Below, piece by piece: positions 1-5,722 of a stretch of 9,058 nt of DNA (its first letter is position 1; each line of letters starts with the position of its first letter). Under the pieces are notes generated by a model. That model was not told the DNA's origin, ran no database searches, and worked only from the letters and a program-made list of their open reading frames with translations. Source of the stretch: Bacillota bacterium (lineage in GTDB: Bacteria; Bacillota; Clostridia; Christensenellales; Borkfalkiaceae); assembly GCA_023403375.1 (NCBI GenBank), contig JAEYEN010000111.1, positions 1 through 9,058 on the forward strand, given 5' to 3'. Position numbers and translations under genes: made by a program.

Positions 1-1440
1 CACTACAAGCAAGCCGTAATTACTGAACTCTCTCACTCCGTTATCGCCCACGGGAACTATAAAGTTGATAACGCCCATAACTTCTATAACCGCTATCAGA
101 ACGGGGGTTATATATTTAACCATAACGGCGAATACCTTTCCGAACCAGCCGAGACGTAACCCGTCTTCACACAATCCCCTGTACAAATGCATGGGGTTAA
201 AATGGTCTTTGGGTTTATTTGCCTTTACTACGAACCAGCCTATTGCTATGCAGGAGCCGAGTGCGCAAACAGGCATAAGTACCGCGTTAGTTATATCGTC
301 TACAAAAGTCAACAGGTCGTTGCCGAGTATCTGTATAACGCTGCTTCCGTTAAGCGCATACCCTAACGATATGCTTATCGGTATAGATAAAGCGAAACAG
401 ATAAGCGAGACAACCATAATCGCTTTCTTTCTATGTAATTTAAATTTCTGTATTACGAACTGGGTTACGACTTCCAAAAGAGAAATAACCGAAGTAAGCG
501 CGGCGATAACAACCATACCGAAGAACAGGAAGGAAACTATCTGACCGAACCAGCCAAGTGTTTCAAAAATTATAGGCATAGACGAGAACAATAAAATTAT
601 TCCGTTTGTTTTAAGGTCAATACCCGTAGTCGCTTTATAATGATAAATCGCGGGGAAAATCGCAAGACCCGCAAGTAAGGCAACCAAAGTGTCAAATACG
701 CAAATCATTATGACCGACTGCCCTACTTTAACGTTTGTGCCTGCATAAGAGCCGTAAGCAACCATAATGCCCATCCCGAGCGAGAGCGAGAAGAACGCCT
801 GCCCCATAGCCGCCAGAATTCCGTCGAAACCTAATGCGCCGAAGTCGGGGTTAAGGTAATAAGAAAGACCTTCCGCAACGCCGTTGCCCAAGCATAAGCA
901 ATAAATAACTATAAACACAAGGATAAGGAAAAGCGCAGGCATTAAAACTTTGCTTGCTTTTTCTATACCGCCTTTTACGCCCGCCATAACGACTACGAGC
1001 GCAAGTATCATAAATATTGCGGTATACATTATAACTTCGCCGATATTACCGGTAAAAGAAGCCAGAATTTCAGAATTCTTTTCAAAAGAATTCATCGTGT
1101 ATTTAACGGTATATCCGCCTAAAATCGAATAATAACAAATTATCAGAAGCGGAATGATTATCGAAAACAAACCTATCCAGCCGAGATGATTATTCGCTTT
1201 TTTCATTGCGGTAACGGGGTTTGCCTGTGCGCGTTTGCCGAGATATATTTCCGCAATCATAACGATAGAGCCTATTATTATAACGCTTAAAATATAAACG
1301 AAAACGAACGCCGCGCCGCCGTTAGCGCTTGTTTTGTACGGGAAACTCCATAAATTCCCCAAGCCTACTGCCGAACCCGCCGCCGCAAGAATAAAACCTA
1401 TGCCGCTGGCGAACCCGTTTCTCTTTTTCCTTTCTGTCAT
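1..1440 (-). CDS. Sodium-dependent transporter, neurotransmitter:sodium symporter (NSS/SNF) family, C-terminus cut by window edge
   Basis: This is an inner-membrane LeuT-fold symporter that would use the sodium gradient to import an amino acid or related amine; the substrate cannot be read from sequence. Translation from ATG at 1440 is open for 480 codons to base 1 without a stop, so only the extreme C-terminus is missing (family members are usually about 440-520 residues). The TM1 signature GSAVGLGNLWSFPY lies at residues 22-35 and TM6 GQAFFSLSLGMG at 213-224. AALTS at 313-317 matches the TM8 sodium-2 site, and D250 sits in TM7 near the sodium-1/chloride region. Hydrophobic segments recur throughout. 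The start is fixed by AAGGTGG five bases upstream. The gene has its own promoter (1473-1501) behind a terminator, so it is separate from the upstream operon. Position 32 is Ser where the family usually has the external-gate Arg. Family assignment is secure; substrate is unknown. Confidence 0.95.
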   Translation of the reverse strand, partial: MTERKKRNGFASGIGFILAAAGSAVGLGNLWSFPYKTSANGGAAFVFVYILSVIIIGSIVMIAEIYLGKRAQANPVTAMKKANNHLGWIGLFSIIIPLLIICYYSILGGYTVKYTMNSFEKNSEILASFTGNIGEVIMYTAIFMILALVVVMAGVKGGIEKASKVLMPALFLILVFIVIYCLCLGNGVAEGLSYYLNPDFGALGFDGILAAMGQAFFSLSLGMGIMVAYGSYAGTNVKVGQSVIMICVFDTLVALLAGLAIFPAIYHYKATTGIDLKTNGIILLFSSMPIIFETLGWFGQIVSFLFFGMVVIAALTSVISLLEVVTQFVIQKFKLHRKKAIMVVSLICFALSIPISISLGYALNGSSVIQILGNDLLTFVDDITNAVLMPVCALGSCIAIGWFVVKANKPKDHFNPMHLYRGLCEDGLRLGWFGKVFAVMVKYITPVLIAVIEVMGVINFIVPVGDNGVREFSNYGLLVV

Positions 1441-1445
1441 AAAGT

Positions 1446-1452
1446 CCACCTT
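1446..1452 (-). promoter_or_regulatory. Ribosome binding site of the NSS transporter gene
   Basis: On the minus strand AAGGTGG stands five bases before the ATG at 1440. It fixes this start and argues against a longer 76-codon frame that begins at 1552 in another phase. Confidence 0.8.
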
Positions 1453-1472
1453 TATTAAAAAACAATGTGTTT

Positions 1473-1501
1473 ATTTTACTCTTAAAAAAGAATTTTGTCA
1501 A
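1473..1501 (-). promoter_or_regulatory. Sigma-A-type promoter of the NSS transporter gene
   Basis: Reading the minus strand, a perfect -35 box TTGACA (1501-1496) is followed by a 17-base spacer and a -10 box TAAAAT (1478-1473, five of six consensus positions). The predicted transcript would start near 1466 and leave a leader of about 25 bases containing the ribosome binding site. The promoter sits directly behind the terminator of the upstream unit, which supports it as the real start of a new transcription unit. Confidence 0.8.
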
Positions 1502-1508
1502 TAAATAG

Positions 1509-1549
1509 CAAAAAAAATGTGCGAAACACAGTTGTTTTTTCGCACATTT
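1509..1549 (-). terminator. Rho-independent terminator downstream of the HIT gene
   Basis: A perfect 12-base-pair stem is formed by 1515-1526 and 1538-1549 around an 11-base loop. On the minus strand the stem runs straight into an unbroken run of T (complement of 1517-1509). The plus-strand reading lacks a T run after the stem, so it works for minus-strand transcription. It ends the unit carrying the HIT gene, just before the transporter promoter. Confidence 0.9.
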
Positions 1550-1608
1550 CAATGATTTTTGGCTTTTTTAAAAGTTTTAATGTTATATCATCGCCGAAAT
1601 TATATTAT

Positions 1609-1633
1609 AATCGGTATTTTTCCATACCCGATT
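1609..1633 (-). other. Hairpin at the HIT gene stop codon
   Basis: On the minus strand AATCGG(G)TAT (1633-1624) pairs with ATACCGATT (1617-1609), giving nine base pairs with one bulged G and a six-base loop. The upstream arm overlaps the TAA stop at 1634-1632. No T run follows, so it is not a normal terminator. It could protect the 3' end of the coding part of the message or slow terminating ribosomes. It could also be chance. Confidence 0.5.
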
Positions 1634-1973
1634 AAGCGGGCGTCCACCCCATTTTCTGACCGGACAAAATGTGAATATGCAGGTGGAATACGGTCTGCCC
1701 CGCGTCGTCCCCCTGATTGATGACCAAACGGTATCCGTTTTCTAAACCTAATTCTTTTTCAAGCGTAGGAATTTTGATGAAGCAACGGCGCAATATTTCG
1801 CTTTGCTTTTCCGTCATATCTTTAAGTAATTTAAAGTGAGTTTTGGGAATACAAAGAAAATGATTTTTTGCCTTAGGTTCGATGTCTTTAATGATAATCA
1901 TATCTTCGTCTTCGTACATTTTTACGACGGGTATTTCGCCTGCGATTATTTTACAAAACAAACAATTATCCAT
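1632..1973 (-). CDS. HIT-family (HINT-like) nucleotide-binding protein
   Basis: A small cytosolic enzyme of the histidine triad superfamily, whose HINT branch hydrolyses adenosine phosphoramidates and related nucleotidyl conjugates. At 113 residues it has the usual length. The active-site triad HLHIHIL is at residues 97-103 with H97, H99 and H101. The N-terminal CxxC (C4, C7) together with NHFLCIPKTH (37-46) matches the zinc-binding pattern seen in many bacterial HINT proteins. The start is supported by AAGGAG at 1986-1981, seven bases upstream. It follows mtaB after 168 bases, its usual place in clostridial dnaK regions, where rpsU often comes next. Here a terminator and then a transporter follow instead. 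The physiological substrate is not known from sequence. Confidence 0.95.
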   Translation of the reverse strand: MDNCLFCKIIAGEIPVVKMYEDEDMIIIKDIEPKAKNHFLCIPKTHFKLLKDMTEKQSEILRRCFIKIPTLEKELGLENGYRLVINQGDDAGQTVFHLHIHILSGQKMGWTPA

Positions 1974-1980
1974 TTTTATT

Positions 1981-1986
1981 CTCCTT
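1981..1986 (-). promoter_or_regulatory. Ribosome binding site of the HIT gene
   Basis: AAGGAG on the minus strand stands seven bases before the ATG at 1973, a canonical Shine-Dalgarno sequence that fixes the start. Confidence 0.85.
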
Positions 1987-2021
1987 GTTCTGATTTTTAT
2001 TTTTTGATATTTTTACGTTCT

Positions 2022-2091
2022 CGGATTATTCAAAAAACCGAACTTAAATCCGAACGCTTGAACACGACGCCATTTTTGGTTGCCGTTCGGC
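2022..2091 (-). promoter_or_regulatory. Structured leader between mtaB and the HIT gene, possible attenuator
   Basis: In the 168-base gap the minus-strand RNA carries CCGAACG (2090-2084), then CGTTCGG (2056-2050), then GTTCGG directly followed by six U (2043-2032), then AATCCG (2027-2022). The first segment can pair with either the second or the third; the latter pairing would sit before the U run like a terminator, though with a 41-base loop. The second segment (CGGATT, 2052-2047) can also pair with the fourth. No T-box or known riboswitch motif was recognised. This is inference from complementarity only and could be coincidental. Confidence 0.3.
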
Positions 2092-2141
2092 AAAGACGTT
2101 TGTTGCAAAACAGATTTTGGAATTATCGATTGCCGCCCCTT

Positions 2142-3380
2142 TTAATCTACGGGGGCTGCTTCCGCGCCTTCTTTAAAAGCCTTTATAACTTTCACTTTAA
2201 CAGGGCGGGCGCAATCTTTAAGCCCTTTGACGTAAAGCCGCAGATAGTTTCCCGAGTATCCTTCTCCGTAACCGTCTACGCTCTCTTCAAACACGAACGA
2301 AAGCGTTTTACCCGTCATTTCTCTGACAAAAGCCGACTTCATTTCTTCCTTTTTAAGAAGAAGTCTGTTCAACCTTTCTTTTTTTACTTCCGGGGGCAAT
2401 TCTTTAAGTTTAGCCGCCGCCGTGCCGCTTCTCATACTGTAACAAAAAGCGTGTATATCCGAAAAACGCACTTTATCTATGAGTTTAAGCGTATCCGAAA
2501 AATCTTCTTCGGTTTCGGTGGAAAAGCCCGCGATAACGTCTGTCGTTATCCCTGCAAGCGGAAAATATTTTCTTATAAGTTCCGCCTTTTCTATAAATTC
2601 TTCTGCCGTATAGTGGCGGTTCATTCTTTTAAGCACCGAATTACTGCCGGACTGCAACGAAAGATGAAAATGCGGCGCAAAGTTTTTCATTTCTTTTGCG
2701 GCGGACAAAAACTCGTCCGTTATAACGTTTACTTCCAACGAGCCGAGCCTTATACGGCAATCTTCGTTTTTAAGGACTTTCAAAAGTCCCGTCAAATCGG
2801 TTCCGTTATAATTATAAGCGGAAAGATTTATGCCGCCGAGAACCGCTTCCTGCGGGGAAACGGCGCGGATTTCGTTAAGCACGTTTTCGGGATTACGGCT
2901 TCTGCTTCTTCCCCTTAAATAGGGAATAATGCAATAACTGCAAAAGTTGTCGCACCCGTCCTGAACTTTGATAAACGTTCTGGTTTTAAGCGACTTTACG
3001 GGCAGAAGTTCTTCAAACTCTTTGTCTTCCCCCGCGATGTAAACACCCCTTTTATCAAGCATTTCGAGTATCTTATTCTTGGAAAAGGTGCCTGTAATAA
3101 GTCTTGCGTTCTTCTTTGCGGAAAAGTTTTCGTAACTTTTCTGCGCGGCGCAACCCGTAAAGATAATCTCCGCTTTCGGGTTTAATTTCTCTATTCTGCT
3201 TGCCGTCTGGCGGGACTTTTTTTCCGCTTCGGCGGTAACCGCACAGGTGTTAACTATGTAAAGGTCGGCATATTCTAATTTATCGGACACTTCGTAACCG
3301 CGGTTTATCAGACCCGTTATCAGAGAATCGCTTTCGCACTCGTTGACTTTGCAACCGAGCGTAAACACAACCGCTTTCAT
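2142..3380 (-). CDS. mtaB: tRNA (t6A37) methylthiotransferase MtaB, radical SAM
   Basis: MtaB converts N6-threonylcarbamoyladenosine at position 37 of ANN-decoding tRNAs to its 2-methylthio form, using two iron-sulfur clusters and S-adenosylmethionine. The protein has 412 residues. The N-terminal methylthiotransferase domain opens with TLGCKVNECES and carries cluster cysteines C10, C46 and C77. The radical SAM motif CxxxCxxC follows at C143, C147 and C150, and SLQSG at 241-245 is typical. A TRAM-like RNA-binding region lies near 355-405. TLGCKVN favours MtaB over MiaB or RimO. I chose ATG at 3380 rather than an in-frame ATG at 3413: the family begins here, AGGGG lies just upstream, and the longer form adds only 11 residues inside prmA. 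It overlaps the prmA stop as ATGA, implying coupled translation. A motif often read as GFPGET is GFSTET here (285-290). Confidence 0.94.
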   Translation of the reverse strand: MKAVVFTLGCKVNECESDSLITGLINRGYEVSDKLEYADLYIVNTCAVTAEAEKKSRQTASRIEKLNPKAEIIFTGCAAQKSYENFSAKKNARLITGTFSKNKILEMLDKRGVYIAGEDKEFEELLPVKSLKTRTFIKVQDGCDNFCSYCIIPYLRGRSRSRNPENVLNEIRAVSPQEAVLGGINLSAYNYNGTDLTGLLKVLKNEDCRIRLGSLEVNVITDEFLSAAKEMKNFAPHFHLSLQSGSNSVLKRMNRHYTAEEFIEKAELIRKYFPLAGITTDVIAGFSTETEEDFSDTLKLIDKVRFSDIHAFCYSMRSGTAAAKLKELPPEVKKERLNRLLLKKEEMKSAFVREMTGKTLSFVFEESVDGYGEGYSGNYLRLYVKGLKDCARPVKVKVIKAFKEGAEAAPVD

Positions 3381-4315
3381 TGAACGCCCCTTTTCATAAC
3401 GAGCGCCGACCATTCGCCTTTCGTTTTATGCTCTACGTAATCGAAGCCGTTTTTAACGTAGGCTTCTTTAACCCTTTCAAGTCTGTCGTTTAAAATTCCG
3501 CTAAGTATGATAATGCCCTTTCCTTTTAAGTTTTTACCTATGTTTTCCGAAAAGGTGATAAGCACTTCCGCCATAATGTTGCACACTAAAACGTCGCCTT
3601 TAAGCGTTGTGTCGTCAAGCAGGTTTTTTAGCAGAACTTCCGCGTTTTTCACGCCGTTTAACTCCACGTTTTCACAAGACGCGGTTATCGCGCATTCGTC
3701 TATATCCGTCATAAGCACTTGCTTTGCGCCGAGTTTGCTTGCGGTTATGCCGAGAATTCCGCTGCCGCAACCCACGTCTATCACCGTGTCGTTTTCGGTA
3801 ACGTATTTTTGTAAAAATTCCACGCACATAGAAGTCGTTTCGTGCTCGCCCGTGCCGAACGCCATATTAGAACCGATTTTAACAACCTTTTCGTTTTCTT
3901 GCGGCGTATATTTTATCCAATCCGGAACGATAACGACGCCGTTTATGGGAATAGGCTTAAAATGCTCTTTCCACTGTTCGCGCCAAAGGTCGCCGTCCAC
4001 GTCTTTTTTACGCGTTTCAAGCGTGCCGAGATTAAGCGGACTTTTGCTTTTAAGCGATAACAGTTCTTTTTCTATTTCGCCTATTTTTTCCGCCGCCTGC
4101 TCTTTTTTTATATATGCTTTTATAACGACGGTTTTATCCGCTTTGAAAATATCGTCGTCGGCATAATCCCAACTTTTTCCTTCCTTTTGGAGTGCGATAA
4201 CGTCTTCTATATCGCTGACGGATAAGCCCTCCGTCGTGTAATTCCACAAAAGGTCGGATATAAGTTCGCTGCCTTCGTGCGTTGTGTTTATTGTTAATTC
4301 CGTATACTCGTTCAT
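3377..4315 (-). CDS. prmA: Ribosomal protein L11 methyltransferase
   Basis: PrmA is a cytosolic class I SAM-dependent methyltransferase that methylates ribosomal protein L11. The 312-residue product has the usual length. An N-terminal substrate-recognition domain spans about 1-100. The WREQWKEHFKP segment at 111-121 is typical of the family, followed by MAFGTGEHETT (151-161) and the SAM-binding motif I DVGCGSG at 180-186. NIMAE at 246-250 stands where catalytic-region NILA/NIMA motifs are found. It lies in the standard Firmicute position after dnaJ. A terminator separates it from dnaJ, and no convincing Shine-Dalgarno precedes the ATG. The gene ends in TGA overlapping the mtaB ATG. Unusually, the DPG that normally precedes MAFGTG is GSN here. 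The start fits the family, although initiation may be atypical. Confidence 0.94.
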   Translation of the reverse strand: MNEYTELTINTTHEGSELISDLLWNYTTEGLSVSDIEDVIALQKEGKSWDYADDDIFKADKTVVIKAYIKKEQAAEKIGEIEKELLSLKSKSPLNLGTLETRKKDVDGDLWREQWKEHFKPIPINGVVIVPDWIKYTPQENEKVVKIGSNMAFGTGEHETTSMCVEFLQKYVTENDTVIDVGCGSGILGITASKLGAKQVLMTDIDECAITASCENVELNGVKNAEVLLKNLLDDTTLKGDVLVCNIMAEVLITFSENIGKNLKGKGIIILSGILNDRLERVKEAYVKNGFDYVEHKTKGEWSALVMKRGVQ

Positions 4316-4322
4316 ATCGATT

Positions 4323-4351
4323 ATTTTATCACAGCCGAAAGCAAATTACAA
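4323..4351 (-). promoter_or_regulatory. Candidate prmA promoter giving a leaderless or nearly leaderless transcript
   Basis: On the minus strand TTGTAA (4351-4346, four of six -35 positions) is followed by a 17-base spacer and TAAAAT (4328-4323, five of six -10 positions). Only seven bases separate the -10 box from the prmA ATG, so transcription would begin at or beside the start codon. That would agree with the lack of a ribosome binding site. The need for a promoter is suggested by the terminator after dnaJ. The -35 match is weak and the call is tentative. Confidence 0.4.
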
Positions 4352-4417
4352 GTAAACTAATAAACAAAAGCGACAAATGAAATCAATAATGAAAAATATG
4401 AAAGCGTTACGCCGATT

Positions 4418-4457
4418 AAAAACAAAAACGCTCTCCCGCGATAAGGAAAGCGTTTTT
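4418..4457 (-). terminator. Rho-independent terminator downstream of dnaJ
   Basis: On the minus strand AAAAACGCTTTCC (4457-4445) pairs with GGAGAGCGTTTTT (4436-4424), a 13-base-pair stem with one G-U pair and an eight-base loop. A further T run follows after one G (complement of 4422-4418). It begins 20 bases after the dnaJ stop. Because the stem is flanked by A on one side and T on the other it could also work on the plus strand, but no plus-strand gene is visible. It divides the heat-shock genes from prmA-mtaB, fully or in part. Confidence 0.8.
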
Positions 4458-4477
4458 AATTTTTTAAGTTTTAAGCG

Positions 4478-5629
4478 TTATTTATCATACGGGTTTTTGC
4501 CGTACATAATTTCAACGTTGTCTTTATACTGTTTCATTTGCGGGCATTGTTTAAGGTCCGTACAATCGTCAAACTCGCTTATCGCCGCTTTCTGTTTAAG
4601 CGACGGTTTCTGGGGTATTTCTACGTTTACTATAATGTATAAGTCCCCCGTTCCGCGCGATGATTTGATACCTTTGCCCCTTACGAAGAATATCTTGCCG
4701 CTCTGCGTACCTTCGGGGATAGAATAATCTATCGTGTCGTCGATAAGCGGAACTTTTACCTTGCCGCCCATAATTGCGGTTTTTAAACTTACGGGCACTT
4801 CAACGTAAAGGTCGAAGTTTTTACGCTTGAAAATTTTGCTCGGTTCCACTTTGATAACGACTATAAGGTCGCCTGCGGGGCCGCCGTTTGCGCTCGCTTC
4901 TCCGAACCCGACTTTTCTTATGTAACTGCCCGTATCTGCGCCTGCGGGGATATCGAGAGTAAGTTTAGTGGTTGTTTTTATAAAGCCTTTACCCTTACAT
5001 TTATCGCAGGGTTCTATTATCTTTTTGCCCGTGCCCTTACATTCGTCGCAAGGTTTTACGGAAACCGAACGGAAAAACCCGTTGCTCTGCGTATATTGAA
5101 CCTGACCCGTTCCGCCGCATTTTTCGCACGTTTTATAGGCGGTGCCGTTTTTCGCGCCCGTGCCTTTACAGTCCGAACAAGGTTCGTTACGGGTAAAGGC
5201 TATATCTCTTCTGCAACCCTTGGCTGCGTCCAAAAAGGAAAGGGATAATTCTAATTGAATGTCTTCGCCTTTAACTTTTGTTTGCGTTCTCGCTCTCGAA
5301 GACCCGCCGAAACCGCCGAAAATATCTCCGAAGATATCTTCAAACCCGCCGAAACCGCCGGTGCCGCCAAAGCCGCTGAATCCGCCCGCGCCTGCGCCGC
5401 CGAAACCTGCGCCGTCCGCAGAACCGAAAGTATCGTAATTCTTTCTCTTCTTTTCGTCGGATAAAACTTCGTTGGCTTCGTTTATTTCCTTAAACTTTTC
5501 AGCCGCTTCTTTATCTCCGGGATGAAGGTCGGGGTGATATTTTTTAACAAGCGTTCTGTACGCTTTTTTTATGTCGTCGGCAGAAGCGTCTTTCGGAACG
5601 CCTAAAATCTTGTAATAATCTTTTGCCAT
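4478..5629 (-). CDS. dnaJ: Chaperone protein DnaJ (type A Hsp40)
   Basis: DnaJ is the J-domain co-chaperone that delivers unfolded clients to DnaK and stimulates its ATPase. The 383-residue product has all type A parts. The J domain spans about 4-68 with HPD at 32-34. A Gly/Phe-rich linker follows at about 69-112, including EDIFGDIFGG with two DIF motifs. Four CxxCxGxG zinc-finger repeats carry C151/C154, C168/C171, C194/C197 and C208/C211. The client-binding C-terminal domains follow to the end. I chose ATG at 5629 because MAKDYYKILG is the standard N-terminus and AAAGGA precedes it; an in-frame ATG at 5647 lies upstream of this ribosome binding site. The gene follows dnaK after 93 bases containing two hairpins and is followed by a terminator. 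No key residue is missing. Confidence 0.98.
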   Translation of the reverse strand: MAKDYYKILGVPKDASADDIKKAYRTLVKKYHPDLHPGDKEAAEKFKEINEANEVLSDEKKRKNYDTFGSADGAGFGGAGAGGFSGFGGTGGFGGFEDIFGDIFGGFGGSSRARTQTKVKGEDIQLELSLSFLDAAKGCRRDIAFTRNEPCSDCKGTGAKNGTAYKTCEKCGGTGQVQYTQSNGFFRSVSVKPCDECKGTGKKIIEPCDKCKGKGFIKTTTKLTLDIPAGADTGSYIRKVGFGEASANGGPAGDLIVVIKVEPSKIFKRKNFDLYVEVPVSLKTAIMGGKVKVPLIDDTIDYSIPEGTQSGKIFFVRGKGIKSSRGTGDLYIIVNVEIPQKPSLKQKAAISEFDDCTDLKQCPQMKQYKDNVEIMYGKNPYDK

Positions 5630-5650
5630 AAAATTCCTTTTTAGCATAAA

Positions 5651-5719
5651 CTGAAAGGCAGATTTTTCCGCCTTTCAGTACGCTTGTTTTACGTTTTCAA
5701 AGTAAACTTTCTTTACTTT
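5651..5719 (-). other. Tandem hairpins in the dnaK-dnaJ intergenic region
   Basis: Two inverted repeats fill most of the 93-base gap. Reading the minus strand, AAAGTAAA (5719-5712) pairs with TTTACTTT (5706-5699) around five bases. Then CTGAAAGGC (5678-5670) pairs with GCCTTTCAG (5659-5651) around ten bases. The second is followed by TTTATG, too short a T run for a strong terminator. The second hairpin begins about 22 bases before the dnaJ start, close to its ribosome binding site. A role in message processing, stability or partial read-through, lowering dnaJ relative to dnaK, is plausible but inferred. Confidence 0.55.
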
Positions 5720-5722
5720 TTA

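Noticed and set aside
1322..1552. A 76-codon minus-strand frame starting upstream of the transporter
   Set aside because: It runs through the terminator and promoter and overlaps the transporter N-terminus in another frame; the ribosome binding site and NSS motifs support ATG at 1440 instead.
1604..1611. TATAAT sequences on both strands downstream of the HIT gene
   Set aside because: Neither has a -35 box at a suitable distance; the segment is simply A/T-rich next to a hairpin.
1836..2918. A 360-codon open frame on the plus strand antisense to mtaB and extending over the HIT gene start
   Set aside because: It is very rich in Phe, Lys and Arg, has no family resemblance and no ribosome binding site, and lies opposite two clearly real genes. 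It is a codon-bias shadow.
3381..3413. A longer MtaB start 11 codons upstream
   Set aside because: The added residues are unlike the family N-terminus and lie inside prmA. MKAVVFTLGCKVN beginning at 3380 is the expected start, with AGGGG before it.
3507..4166. A 219-codon plus-strand frame antisense to prmA
   Set aside because: It has low-complexity Ser/Phe/Pro composition with no motifs and lies entirely opposite prmA. The plus-strand frames opposite dnaK, dnaJ, grpE and hrcA were rejected for the same reason.
5630..5647. A longer DnaJ start (MLKRNF) six codons upstream
   Set aside because: The extra codons include the AAAGGA ribosome binding site, and DnaJ proteins start with the MAKDYY-type sequence at 5629.
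5630..5722. A promoter for dnaJ within the dnaK-dnaJ gap (TTGAAA as a -35 box)
   Set aside because: No acceptable -10 box lies 15-19 bases downstream; the gap is better explained by the two hairpins.
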